From Acestrorhynchus altus (Eukaryota > Chordata > Actinopteri > Characiformes > Acestrorhynchidae), in assembly GCA_034509495.1 (NCBI GenBank), contig CM067523.1, positions 18,758,379 through 18,822,378 on the forward strand: 64,000 bases of DNA. The letters run 5' to 3'. Of this stretch, positions 10,125-21,089 are shown piece by piece. The notes beneath the pieces are model-generated. The model worked only from the letters and a program-made list of their open reading frames with translations. It had not been told where the DNA came from and did not search any database. Both the position numbers and the translations under genes were made by a program. The number at the start of each line of letters is the position of its first letter. Within the stretch, counting starts at the first letter, position 1.

Positions 10125-10600
10125 CCAGTGATGGTGGGATTTTGGAGTGGGATTCAGAAATGAGAAGCAATATTGACCAAGAAGTGGGATTTAAGACTGA
10201 GGAGTGAGCTGTAGGAGTGAACAGTGATATTCAGGAGGATGGCTGATATTCAGATGTGAGATTGAGAAGTGATGAGTGAGATTCAGGAGTGAGGAATGAG
10301 ATTGAGTGAGAAGTGAGATTTAGCAAGGGGGAGTGTGATTTAAGAGTGAGATTCAAGAGTGCGATTTAGAAGTTGTGGGATTCAGAAGTGGGGAGTGAGA
10401 TTGGCCAAGAAGCGAGATGTAGGAATGAGGAGTGAGATTCAGGAGAGAGGTTTAGAAGTGGTGGGTGAGATTCAAGAGTGAGATTAAGGAATGAAGAGTA
10501 GGAGGAGGAGGAGGAGGAGAAGTGAGATTAGGAGCGAGGGTGAGATACACAAGTGAGACTGTAGAAGTCAGGAGTGAGACCCCCAAAGAGCAGGTGTTAT
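10125..10600. repeat. GAGTGAGATT minisatellite, right part
   Basis: Same degenerate word set as 8470-8860 (GTGAGATTCAGGAG, AGAAGTG). It contains a pure GGA run at about 10500-10519 that is polypurine on one strand. Confidence 0.75.
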
Positions 10601-10640
10601 TGGAGTGATGGTTCGTTTTCAGCACTGCAGTCACACTGAT
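10575..10640. mobile_element. Family P fragment
   Basis: Contains CCAAAGAGCAGGTGTTAT and TTTCAGCACTGCAGTCACAC, the conserved arm of family P, without the rest of the element. Confidence 0.55.
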
Positions 10641-10689
10641 GTCAGAATTAAACGTTTGCTTGCTCCTCAATCTTCTGGTAGAAGTATAC

Positions 10690-10765
10690 GTTGGGTTCTT
10701 CACACTTTCAGTTCTTTATGGAACCAGATTGGATCTTCTACAGTCAAAGAAGCCTTTATAGGACG
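10690..10765. repeat. Short fish repeat fragment
   Basis: GGGTTCTTCACAC, TTCTTTATGGAACC and AAAGAAGCCTTTATAGG occur in the same order, in altered form, at 12597-12675. The two are copies of one interspersed repeat. Confidence 0.45.
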
Positions 10766-11194
10766 TTTATTGTTGGGAGTGTCATGTAAACAATACATCA
10801 ACCTCTTTGAAGGTCTTATAGTGTGCACAAGGCTTAAGGAACCACCCAAAGCACTGCTGTCGGACACAAAGTCTTGGAATGAGTTCACCACACACTGAGG
10901 GTCACTGCTGCTGGATGTGAATCTCCCTCTGAATGCAAAGTCAGGGCCGCACATCAGGTACTGATCCTAACAGGATGTATTTTACACATTAAATATTAAA
11001 TCTCATCGGTGGCATTCAGAGCTTCAGCGGCCAAAACATCTTCACAAGCCGATGCTTATCGAGCGAGTTAGGAGAAAATGTACTTGTCAATCAAATGACC
11101 GTCTCTAGGCCCAGAGGAGAATGGGTTCCCTTCTTGTGTTACTCCCTCTTTCTCTGAGGGTGATTCTCCAACTCAACGTCACTTTCTCTCCCAG

Positions 11195-12555
11195 GTTCTT
11201 CCTCGTGAGTCTTGGTTCCTCTCAGTTATTTCTTATGTTTACAGGAAGGTTCTACTTTGGAATCTTGGCTCATCTCAGTAGTTCTCCCTTCTCGTAAACC
11301 TCAGAGAGTTTCCTTTTCTGAGTCTTGGTTTTCCTCAGTGGTTATTGGTCTGGCTTTTCAGTTCTTTGTGATGCTCTTAGAACGTTTCTCATTTGGAGTT
11401 TTAGATCTTCTCAGTAGTTTTTATTCATGGTCTCATATGGTCTCTCCATTTGAGTGTTGGTTCCTCTTAGTGGTTCTTCCTAATGCCCTTAGATAGGTTT
11501 CCTTTTCAGAGTCTGAGTTTTCTTACCAGTTCCTCCTAATGTTCCAAAGGTCTCAGCTCTTCAAAATTGTTCTTCCTATTTATTATGTGGACGTTCTCTT
11601 TTTGGAGGTTCTCTTTTTTATTCCCCACTGCTTCCTCTCCTTGAAGTTTCTCATTTTAAATTTAGTTTTCTTTCAGCAGTTCTTTCTAATTTACTTAGAA
11701 ACTGCTCCTTCAGAATCTTGGTTCCTCTGAATGGTTATTTTTTAGACTTTTAAAGTTTCTCCTAAATTTTGGTTCATCTCCTCTGTTCTTCCTAATGCTC
11801 TAAAAAAGTTTCTTGTTTTGAGTTTTGGATATTCTCAGCAGTTCTTCCTTCATGCTCATGTTTTGGTTCATCAGTGTTTTTTTTAGTTTTTTTTTTTTTT
11901 TGTTTTTAGGTTATTTCAATAATTATAAGGAAGTTCATCAGTGGTTCATCTTCATGGTGGTAGGAGAGGTCCTCCTTTTCAATAATGGTTCCGCTCCATG
12001 GTTCTTCCTAATGCCCTTAGAGAGGCTTCCTTTTTTGAGTCTTTGCTCCTCTCACCAGTTCTTCCTAAAACTCCAAGAGTCTCAGTTCTTCACAGTGGTT
12101 CTTCTGAATAATTCTATGCAGGTTCTCTTTTTGAACACCGCTTCCTCTCTGAAGTTTCTCTTCATGCTCACAGATAGTTTCCTCTTATGAATCTCCTCAG
12201 TGGTTTCTCTCTGAGAGTGTCTCCATTTGTGTCTTGATGCCTCTTCAGTGGTTCGTTCTGATGCTCTTAGAAAGTTTCTCTTTGTGCATCTTGGTTCTTC
12301 TCAGTAGTTTGTTGTCATGGTAGTAGGAGAGCTTCTCCTTTTGAGTATTGGTTCCTCTCAGTGATTCTTGATAATGGCCTCAGAAAGCTTTTTTGCTTTT
12401 CTCCAGTCATTGTTCTTCTCACCAGTTCTTCCTAACGCTCTTGGAGGGGATATGCTTGTGTAAGTTCTCCTCACTTGTTCTTCCTTGTGCTTTTCAGTCT
12501 TGTTTCCTCTCAGTGGTTCTTTGTTCATGCTGATAGAGGGTTTCTTCATGTGAGT
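11195..12555. repeat. Degenerate ~57-bp satellite
   Basis: Over 1.3 kb of diverged tandem units, each built from TTGGTTCCTCTCAGTGG, TTCTTCCTAATGCTCTTAGA and GTTTCTCCTTTTGAGTC. The first word recurs near 11214, 11325, 11458, 11718, 11992, 12348 and 12502, with weaker copies between. Spacing is mostly 52-60 bp, giving roughly 22-24 units. The unit resembles the interspersed word at 54450-54480 (CTGGTTCC then AAGGTTTCTTCATC). Frames of 60-120 codons across the array are by-products. Confidence 0.8.
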
Positions 12556-12559
12556 ACAA

Positions 12560-12690
12560 TAAAATACTGGTTCTTTGATGGCATAGATGAACCTTTAAAA
12601 AGTTCTTCACACCCACGTCTCCTTTACAAACAGTCCTTATGGAAACAAAAGTGCTATGCCTATAAAGAAGCCTTTGCTGAGGAACAGTAG
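12560..12690. repeat. Short fish repeat fragment
   Basis: TGGTTCTTTGATGG, GATGAACCTTTAAAAAG, TTCTTCACACCC and TATAAAGAAGCCTTTGC are related to 10690-10765. It adjoins the end of the satellite. Confidence 0.45.
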
Positions 12691-13243
12691 TTATGAAAGA
12701 ACACATACAGTATGTAAATGTTGGTGGAAGATGAAGCAATGAACTGAGCGGAATGCGACACTTAACTGCCCAAAAAAGTGTTTTGAAGAGGCAGTGCTGT
12801 CATTTCAGAGTCATTGGACATTATATCTGTGTACATATATCTCTGTCTCAGAACAGATTTCGTGAGACGTTCACCAAATGCAATATTGACTTTGAGGTGT
12901 TTGAAGCCGAATTGAATACACCACTCTCGAAAATGCAGAAGTGCTTATGCATAGCAAGTTATTCTCTCTTTTTCTGCTGCACAGAGCCAGTGGGATGATA
13001 GATGGTGAAGGTAGGTTGGTGTGTGTGTGGGGGTGGGGGTGGGGGTTGTAAAGAAAGTGTGTGTGCCATTCTATTCCCTACGGAAACCCCATTGGGGAAG
13101 GAATTTTCTCAGTGGGATGTCAATCCATTTCTCCCGCAGAGCCAGAGTCTATTACGACTCTATTACACCGAAATGCACATCATTTTTATTCCAACCTTAT
13201 TACCTTACCAGAATCTTTCTTATAGGCTGTTCTCCAAGCCTTT

Positions 13244-13247
<4 letters not shown>
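12691..13247. other. Single-copy DNA, no gene seen
   Basis: A short GT/GGGGGT-rich tract lies at 13018-13047. The frame at 12753-12998 (81 codons) has no recognisable motif. Confidence 0.35.
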
Positions 13248-13288
<41 letters not shown>

Positions 13289-13298
13289 CTCTCTCTCC
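13248..13298. repeat. (CT)n microsatellite
   Basis: Polypyrimidine run of about 25 units with one G interruption near 13286. Confidence 0.96.
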
Positions 13299-13664
13299 CC
13301 CAGTGGCACTGAAAGTTGAAAAACAGTAATCCCTACCCACCTGAGAGATCAAAGAATAACCTTTAGCCACATGAACGGGGATTTATTTCAACTCTTTGAA
13401 GCATCAGCAGCATTTTCTGGTGACTCGAGTCATATTGTGTGCACTGAGTGACATATAGAGAGTGTGTACTTTTTGGTGACAACCGTTTTTGGAGCTTTCA
13501 CTCCTGCATGGACATTTATTACACATTTTTTTTTTTGCAAAAAAAAAAAAAAATGATACGCAGATATATCAGAATGTATCCATATTAATGGCTAATGGCT
13601 GATATCCTTTAAATGTGCAGTCAAAGTGTTGATAGCAATGAAGGGAAGCAAGTGAAAACACACA

Positions 13665-14075
13665 GAAGCCTCCTTTCAACGTGATCATCAGTGCTCAGGA
13701 CCCCACAGGACCACCAAAGAGCAGGTATTATGTGGGTGGTGGGGCATTTTCAGCACTGCAGTCACACTGACACGGTGGTGGTGTGTTAGTGTGTGTTGTG
13801 CTTGTATGTGTTGATCAGACACAGCAGTGCTGCTGGAGTGTTTAAACTCTGTGTCCACTCCCTGTCCACTCTATTAGACACTCCTACCGAGTGTCTGCAC
13901 CTTGTAGATGTAAAGTCAGAGACAGAAGGTCATCTGTTTCTGCACAGTTTGTGTTGGTCGTCCTCTAGTCCTTCATCAGTGCTCACAGGACGCTGCCCAC
14001 AGGACGCTGTCAGCTGGACATTTCTGGTTGGTGGACTGTTCTCAGTCCAGCAGTGACACTGAGGGGTTTAAATTC
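13665..14075. mobile_element. Family P element, right-truncated
   Basis: Left arm CAGGACCCCACAGGACCACC, AGAGCAGGTATTATGTGGG and CAGCACTGCAGTCACAC, then the central part with GTGTCCACTC, TTGTAGATGTAAAGTCAGAG and GTCCAGCAGTGACACTGAGG. The second arm is missing. Frames inside it (for example 13793-14056) also appear in other copies in either direction, so they are not genes. Confidence 0.8.
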
Positions 14076-14659
14076 TACTCAAACAAGTGCAACATATATT
14101 TTACAAATGTGTTTTATAAAAAAATGAATACATACCCCAGTCGCCCACATGGCGTGGTGGCTCAGTGGTGCTGTTATCCATTGTATCACGTCAACCATTA
14201 GGTATTGGTGCCATAATCAACTCAAATGTGAACAGTACCAAACCCTGCTCATTAGGCTGAATGTGACAGCAGAAGCTATGAAGGACCATATTTGTGGGTG
14301 GAGGCTGGATAGATGAATTACTGTACATAAATAAGAAATCCTAATTTCTATTCATTTCTATTGGTATTCAGGGTCGATCTGTTTCTTTAAGTCAGAACTG
14401 TGTTATCGGGTTGTGTGCAGACAGTTGTCTCCTTTCTGAGGGAGGATTTTATTCCAACACAGCAACACAAGAACCCTAGACAGTGTCCAGATAAAGCCAG
14501 AGGAGATAAAGTGTGTGTTTTTACCTGGGTTTTTTCCCCCTCTCTTCATAATCCCCTGCTACTATCTTTAGGGTTCAGCCGTAATCGAAACAAAGCGCAT
14601 TTATCTCCCAGCAGCGTGGCAGGACTCCCCCACCTCACCTCCCCACTGTCCTCCACAGA
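14076..14659. other. Mostly unassigned DNA
   Basis: A stretch at 14150-14330 has GGTGGCTCAGTGGT and GACCATATTTGTGGGTGG, similar to fragments near 26565 and 50690, so it is probably part of an old SINE-like repeat. Nothing else recognised. Confidence 0.35.
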
Positions 14660-14733
14660 GTGTGTGTGTGTGTGTGTGTGTTATACATGTGTCTGTGTGA
14701 GTATTAGAGACATAGGGTAGAGAACAAGAGAAG

Positions 14734-14788
<55 letters not shown>

Positions 14789-14989
14789 GAAGCTGCCGTC
14801 GTCTCTTTCAGTTCAGTACTGTACGATCAATATTGTGTGTGTGTGGGCGTGTGTGGGTGTGGGTATGAGTATGGGTCTGTGCCCCTTCCTGCTCTGAGGC
14901 AGAGGGGACGTCTCCCATGTTATGGTGTCACAGCCAACAAGTACCACACACACACACACACACACACAGACACACACACACACACACAC
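14660..14989. repeat. Microsatellite cluster: GT, GA, CA
   Basis: (GT)n at 14660-14682, (GA)n at 14733-14787 with one interruption, a GT-rich stretch at 14836-14860 and (CA)n at 14945-14989 with one interruption. Frames here are low in complexity. Confidence 0.95.
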
Positions 14990-15159
14990 GTGTCCTATTG
15001 ATCCTCTTGGCTAGATTTGAACGTGTGTTGTAAGAGAGAGACACAGATAATTCCAAAATTCCTAGTGATTTTTACCACAAACTTCCATCCAAATTCCACA
15101 ACAAAGGCATACCAGCCCTGTTTGTCAACAAATAAGTTGCACCATGGCACCGCCTGAGG

Positions 15160-15380
15160 GACAGTAACAGTAACCCTAACCCACCCACCCAGATCAAACC
15201 ACGCCCACTCTTTGCTACATCTTATCAAATCCAAACCCTAGCCCATTCGCCCATCAAACCATGTCATACAGCACCCCATCAATCCCAGCTCCTTTTATCA
15301 GATTATCAAACCCAATCCCAGCCAATCAGCCCATCACACTTCACCCTCATCAAACCACTTACCATTAACCATGTATACTA
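15160..15380. repeat. Degenerate CCCATCAAACC-rich stretch
   Basis: Loose repeats of CCATCAAACC, TATCAAACCC and CCCAGCCAATC. It may be a worn minisatellite; no regular period is visible. Confidence 0.4.
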
Positions 15381-15403
15381 ATATTTAACATCCAATGTAG
15401 TTC

Positions 15404-15404
<1 letters not shown>

Positions 15405-15457
<53 letters not shown>
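15405..15457. repeat. (ATT)n microsatellite
   Basis: About 17 uninterrupted trinucleotide units. Confidence 0.97.
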
Positions 15458-15458
<1 letters not shown>

Positions 15459-15598
15459 ATACCTTAATAGCTTAAGAGTCTCAGTTTGGTCAAATTAATG
15501 CACTTTATGGAGGAAGCAACATGAACATGCATAGAAATGTCTGATCCAGTTTCAAAATATTTGGTTATTTTTGGACCCAGCCACTGGTATCACGCTCA

Positions 15599-15604
<6 letters not shown>

Positions 15605-15675
<71 letters not shown>
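15605..15675. repeat. (CA)n microsatellite
   Basis: Uninterrupted CA run of about 35 units, among the longest in the window. Confidence 0.97.
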
Positions 15676-15744
15676 CCGGTTTGTCAAACCTGTGAAGAAG
15701 AATTGACAAAACAGCTCTGTGTAATGGTGTATCATATATATATA

Positions 15745-15925
15745 AGGTGTAGGTGTAGATTAAGGTAAGGTTTTGTTGCTAGGTGTTGTTTAAAATATAG
15801 GTATAGGTTAGGTTAAGGTGTAGATTGAGGTTCAGAATAATGCTTATGGTTAGTTGTAGTTGTATATTAGGTGTAGGTTAAGGTTAGGTTTAGGTGTGTG
15901 AATAGGTTTAGGTGTAGATGAACAT
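15745..15925. repeat. Degenerate TTAGG-type minisatellite
   Basis: Words such as AGGTGTAGGT, GGTTAAGG and TTAGGTTTAGG recur irregularly. This is the opposite strand sense to the telomere-like array at 2.3-3.5 kb, with no clear period. Confidence 0.6.
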
Positions 15926-16429
15926 ACTCAACTCTTCCGTTTAAAGTAAAGTTGGATTTGACGCGTCGACTCGCAGTTTTCTCTGAACATATCAATGAAT
16001 CGTTCCTTGCAGTCGCTCTGCACTCAGCCGAACTGTTCCTAAACTGGACAAATGATGTGTGTGATGATTTAAGCCTGCGGTAAAATTTAAGAAGCCAAAG
16101 TTCACACAGCAAACCCGTCTCAGCTGCTCATAGGCTGAGAAACATTCTCTGCTCCCACACTTCCATATGAGAAGACATGGGCTGTTTAAGACTTCAGACG
16201 TGATAAATGTAATCAGAGGTCGGTGTTGTATAAAAGAATGGCCCTGAAACACAAATGATCAGCTGCTCCTGAAAGACAGCCAGAGGCTTTTGATTGCAGA
16301 CGGGTTCTGAACACAACTCCATTCTTTGTAAGAACAATGAGACGCACCGGCAGCTTTGATTAACAGGTTGGGTCTTTTCACACACACAGCTCAGCAGTCA
16401 GGCCATGTACATGCTCTTGTATAGGTGTG

Positions 16430-16430
<1 letters not shown>

Positions 16431-16473
<43 letters not shown>

Positions 16474-16661
16474 CTGTGCGCAGTGTGTGTCCTCCGCCAA
16501 ATGTTACAGACACTATTGTTTACAGCCAAGGATGGTCAGAGATATCCAAACCTGATAAAACTTTAATTAAAAAAAAGGACAATAGGAAAAAGCTGCAGGC
16601 CGGCCTCTGCCTCTGTTCAACTGTCCTTGCTAACCTCCTTCAGATGCTGCTGTAGGCACGT

Positions 16662-16723
<62 letters not shown>
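16431..16723. repeat. Two (GT)n microsatellites
   Basis: GT runs at 16431-16469 and 16666-16723 flank about 200 bp of unassigned DNA. Confidence 0.96.
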
Positions 16724-16726
<3 letters not shown>

Positions 16727-16864
16727 GAGTGATATATTTTCCTTATCAATATACAAGCATTTAGCAAATGTTGCCTGAATATAATATAACCCCCCTATAT
16801 TCTCCCCACCACCCCACCAGCCACCTGGAATCCTGTAACCTGAGATCTGCACGTTACAGATCAT

Positions 16865-17375
16865 TTTCTAGGCTTCATAAATCAGGATCAGAGTAACCTA
16901 CAGGCATGATAAAGATATCACAACAAACTACTCGACCATGGTGGTCGTATCATTGTGTGATGAATTATCAGTGTGTAAACAAAGGAAATTCCCTCTTTTC
17001 CAACTGAATTCAATCCCAATTTAAATTCCAATGGAGCTTCCAGTGCATGTTTACTGCTCTGTCCACTTGTACATGCTCAACCTGCATACAGACTCTGACC
17101 AATCAGAGAAGGAGGGGCTTATAATGTCACTGACCCAGATATTGGGTTATAAAGGAAAACAAGACGAGAGGGGCTGTTTGTTCTCTTATTTTGCTCACAC
17201 TCTGCTCAAATTTCAGAATAAAAGTCCTGAGAAGGCGTAATACTGAAACATAAATGGCAAAAATAATAAAGGACATTCAGCTTGTTGTTTTATTTTAACC
17301 TAATCATTACAAATAATTAATCCAAATTCTTGCATTTTCAGATCAAAACATTCTGAATTTCTGAGACGTAAAGTT
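16865..17375 (+). mobile_element. Family X copy 1 (LTR-like signals)
   Basis: Dispersed repeat with at least eight copies here. The core carries CCAAT at 17099-17103, a GGAGGGGC box just after it, TATAAA at 17148-17153 and AATAAA at 17217-17222, in the order and spacing of an LTR promoter and poly-A signal. Landmark words are CCAGTGCATGTTTACTGCTC, ATGCTCAACCTGCATACAGA, ATATTGGGTTATA and TTTCAGAATAAAAGTCCTGA. Flanking words shared with other copies (CCATGGT, GATGAATTATCAGTG) extend it to about 16870. Clear LTR ends and a target duplication were not found, so a non-autonomous DNA element remains possible. Confidence 0.7.
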
Positions 17376-17758
17376 AAATAAGGTAAAAGAAGGTAAACCA
17401 AAATTATCTTAGGGTTGTATGGATTAAAGAGAAAAATGTGACATAATGATGCTTGAAATTCATTTAAATGCTGAGATTCGGTGAAAAACTTGGACAATAC
17501 CATCATTTTGAGTTTTATCTGTTCCGCCCAGCGTCGAGTCAGACTGTGTGCATCATTCACTCGCTGTGATGAGGACAGATGGAGAGTTTGAAAGAGAAAA
17601 CATGTCTCCGCTCTACAAGGTTAATCTCGTCTTCACCACTGAGCCTCATGTCACCCTAATGAAGCCCCCACAGACACTCACTTAATAAGAGTTAAGAGTA
17701 AATTAACCTTCAGGACTTTGCACGCTGCTCTTTTAATACACTTTATGCATCCATTTCC

Positions 17759-17761
<3 letters not shown>
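17376..17761. other. Single-copy DNA, no gene seen
   Basis: The AT-rich left part may be the worn end of family X. From 17580 the sequence is more mixed (TCACCCTAATGAAGCC, TCACTTAATAAGAG). No frame supported. Confidence 0.3.

Positions 17762-17815
<54 letters not shown>
17762..17815. repeat. (CA)n microsatellite
   Basis: Uninterrupted CA run of about 26 units. Confidence 0.97.
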
Positions 17816-17818
<3 letters not shown>

Positions 17819-17899
17819 CAAGGACAATTCCTCATTTAGCAGCGCGAGGTCAGGACAAAAGCATCCCCCTTGTTGGTTGCAAATATGCCATGACATCTC

Positions 17900-18170
17900 T
17901 GTTGGAGATGGAAGGGAAAACTGCCATGATTTTCCCAGTTTATTTCCCCCCCTCCTCCCTGTGCCTCTCCGTGCCGATGCACACCCTCACGCTACGATTG
18001 TAATCAGTCACCGTGTTCTTACCGTGTTTTTAATTAATGCACTTATTTGCATCGCCAATTTATGCCTGTTTCATGATGGGGTAGATTTTCATTAATGTTT
18101 TATTCATCATAAACATTAACCCGTCACCATCGACACCAGCATTAAACACACGTCTCCACTTCTGACGCAT
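17900..18170. other. Candidate conserved non-coding block
   Basis: Repeat-free stretch rich in homeodomain-type words: TTTTTAATTAATGCAC, TTATTTGCATCG, TTTTCATTAATG and TTTATTCATCATAAAC. No coding signal. Conservation is inference. Confidence 0.3.
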
Positions 18171-18769
18171 CTTCGGCTACAATGTCATACAGTAGTTTGA
18201 ACAATGAAGCGGTGAGAGGCGACGTCATTAAGACTGTAGAAAGAATACAGCCTTTTCTCTTTCTCTTCGTTCTCGTACCCTCTCTCTCGGACGTGCCAAA
18301 GTACCGTAAAATATCAGTTTCAGAGTCAAGGTGATGGCACACTGTAATTCCCTGTCATTCCCACTCCGGGTCAGAACACTGCTATTATGGAACTTTGGTG
18401 GAGCTGCATGAGACCACTCTCCAGAACTGCGTTAAGCTGCATAAGCCGAGATATTCTGGTGTAAAATCCTGTACTTTACACACAGAAACAGACAAACTAA
18501 TATAAGTTGTATAGAAATATACACTCAAAGGAACAATATTGGACTTTCGGGACCTTAACTGCTACAAAAAAATGGATTTTCACCAAAGGTACTTTATTGT
18601 ACCTCAGTATGGTACAGTCCCAATTACAAGCTTTGTACCTTTAAGTACAAATCCATACTACATTTTCTTAGTGTGCTCTGCCTCAGTCCACATGCTTCTT
18701 CCACTTCAGGCCTGTGTATTAGCAAGAGTCCATCGTTAAAATACATATCATGACACATGGGTCACAATT

Positions 18770-18840
18770 CACACACACACTCACACATTCACCCACTAAG
18801 GGCCACGTTAGAGTCACCAATTCACCTACCGCACATGCCT
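18770..18840. repeat. Fish LINE-type tail fragment
   Basis: CACTAAGGGCCACG, TTAGAGTCACC and AATTCACCTACC match 56446-56485 almost exactly; this is a common fish interspersed word, from memory linked to LINE 3' regions. Confidence 0.6.
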
Positions 18841-18844
18841 GGGC

Positions 18845-19045
18845 TCCTGGTTTGTGAGGTGTTCTGGGCATGTTCAACAGGGAGGAGGCCCCAGGGAAGA
18901 CCTAGGACATGATTTACATGATTACATCTCTAGACTGACCTGGGATTGTCTTGGAATCCTCCTAGAACGAGGGGCTGGAAGAGGTGTTTGGGGGAGTGGG
19001 AGGTCCAGGCCTCTTAGCTTAGATCAGGTCGCCGCCTAGCAAGCA
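18845..19045 (+). mobile_element. LINE 3' end fragment
   Basis: A broken plus frame reads CSGHVQQGG then DYISRLTWDCLGIL, parallel to DYVSRLAWERLGV at 24725-24935 on the other strand. These are the last residues of a fish LINE polyprotein. Stops and small shifts show it is dead. Confidence 0.65.
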
Positions 19046-19049
19046 GATC

Positions 19050-19700
19050 AAAAGACGCTTAAAGAAGTCTCCAACAATCATACACTGTCAACACAGGACC
19101 TACAGGTAGAAAGTGGAAAGTGCGGCATCTACCATCAGAAAGCCAAACAGATTTTTATGATTTTATGTGCAAGGAGGAAACGCTTGCTCTCAAGAAAACA
19201 TCAGGCTCAGACTTCTCTGACCAAGAGAAGGACTTGTGGAACAATTTGCTTTGGACAGATGAATCCAAAGTTGAATTATTTGAGCACAAGATCTTCATAG
19301 ATCTTGTGGTGGAAGTGTTATGGTTTGGAACTGCAGGGCCTGGAGATCTCCCCAGCACTGAAACCACTATGAAATCTTTACTGTATCACAGAAGGCTTGA
19401 GGAGAACGTAAGAACCGATGCTGAAACATCACACAGCTGAGAGAATTCTGTATGGAGGAGTGGGAAAATCTTTCTTCCAGTCGATGTCATAGACGGATAG
19501 ACTGTTATAGGAAGGATATAATCAACATTATTTCAGCCAAAGGAGGAAATACCAGCATAAGAAAATTGGATATTTATTAGTTATTTTTTTACGAATAATT
19601 TAGAAAGTAAATTTTCTTCAGTTTTATGTGTTTGTTTATCAACTCCATCTCGCAACAGAGTTAAAATGAAGAATAAATGTCCATATATTTAAATATGTTT
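19050..19700 (+). mobile_element. Tc1-like relic
   Basis: The plus frame at 19120-19440 contains LLWTDESKVELF, the usual context of the first catalytic Asp of Tc1 transposases, followed by a degraded glycine-rich segment (FGTAGPG). Further on, TTATTTCAGCCAAAGG matches the 3' part of such elements. The HTH region and the rest of the catalytic core are absent or unreadable. Confidence 0.65.
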
Positions 19701-20120
19701 GTCAAAGGTGTTCAATGGGCTGCTCCACATTTTCCACGTGACTATATATGAGTAATATAGTACTTAGTGAAAACATCACGTATAATTAAACAGCTGTTAG
19801 AGACTCTTATTAAAGAGGGTCCAAATTTTATTCTTTAAGTTACTATTTTCGCAACTATATTGGCCATTACAGCTTTTACAAAGTGTTAAAGACAGACTGA
19901 TTCCCCCGTAGTAGTGATTTGAGTCAAATTAAGTTAAAAAAAAAAGTTACACTGGTGTGATTTAAAGCCTGACTCTCTCTCTCTTAGGGTTTCTGTGTTT
20001 GACATGAAGTAATACCAGTTAAGCTCATGCAGAATGGAGCTTTTTTCTCCTTTATGTCATCTTTCTCCCTTTTAAAACTGTGTACACGCTCCTCCAGAAG
20101 CAGCAGGAGAAACTGATGGT

Positions 20121-20121
<1 letters not shown>

Positions 20122-20151
<30 letters not shown>
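20122..20151. repeat. Poly-T run
   Basis: Thirty consecutive T bases. It could be the reversed poly-A tail of a retroposed sequence, but no body is recognisable beside it. Confidence 0.95.
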
Positions 20152-20152
<1 letters not shown>

Positions 20153-20164
20153 TTGATGACTTAA

Positions 20165-20600
20165 AGGATGGGAAAGGCTCACTAGGGCTTCCAATACGCA
20201 GAGTATTTAAATAATCCTTGCTTCTCCCCGTCCTTTTGATGCCTTTGTTCACTTTGAGAAAGTTATCATTATGCAGGCTGCACCGTCAGTGGAGAGTGAA
20301 GCGACGGAATCACACCGCCTTACCTTTTTTTCCGCATCCTTTCCCAGCGCTGGAAAAAAAGAGCATCTACATAGCCCTTCTTCTTCCTCTTATCTCGGGT
20401 TGCAGTCGCTCCAGTGAATTCCACTGTGCAACCCCAGAGCTTGGCGAAAAACTCGCAAAGAACCAGCCAGGCTTATCTGCAGCTGCTATTGAGGATAGCG
20501 TAATGAGTCACTTATCCCTGGAGAATGGCTTAATAATTCATTGGCTCATGCATATAGGTGAGGCCTATCGCATCAATATTGCTGCCTTAGGCTAAGTTTA
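20165..20600. other. Candidate conserved non-coding block
   Basis: Repeat-free, CpG-containing segment with words such as TATTTAAATAATCC, AAGTTATCATTATGC, GTAATGAGTCAC and GCTTAATAATTCATTGGC. The 125-codon plus frame at 20218-20595 opens without ATG and shows no domain. Confidence 0.35.
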
Positions 20601-21085
20601 AGGGCGTACCTCAGAGATCTATTCGAGACAATGCAGCACATTTTAATACAGGACAAAACTTTATTAGAAACCTCTTTATTAGAAGCCTTTATCTTGTGAA
20701 TGCATTTTTGCTGGACTACAGTTCCAAACGGTGAACGATCCGCTGCCATACAGAGACCCAATGAGCTGATCTTCAGATTTTCAGAATGAACACTTTTAAT
20801 ATTATCATGTGTCTGATGAACTGGCACTTCTGGCACAGACCTCTGAAGTTGTACATCTTTCATCTGGGTCTAAGCTGTTTCTCTCTATAAAGAAATGAAT
20901 GCCTTTGAACCAAGAATGATATTTCGAACCTGATATGTTTTGACGTACGTATAACTTTGCCTTGAAAATTGCTGGATCTTCCGAAGGACGAAGTGGTTAA
21001 AAGGCAAAATATGACAAATATGAATGACTCAAGCTAAAACTGCTGTCCACTGAAAAAGACTGTCAAACAAGGCTTTGGCTCTTTA
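20601..21085. other. Single-copy DNA, no gene seen
   Basis: AT-rich; nothing recognisable. Confidence 0.3.
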
Positions 21086-21089
21086 ATTT

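Noticed and set aside
9731..10207. Longest open frame with an ATG start (158 codons)
   Set aside because: No domain recognised. It runs from a CNE-like block through a 15-bp tandem triplet into a minisatellite, so it is most likely chance.
13665..14075. Conserved protein family shared by frames at 13.8, 21.7 and 30.4 kb
   Set aside because: The similar frames come from copies of the palindromic repeat P, readable on either strand, with many stops between copies.
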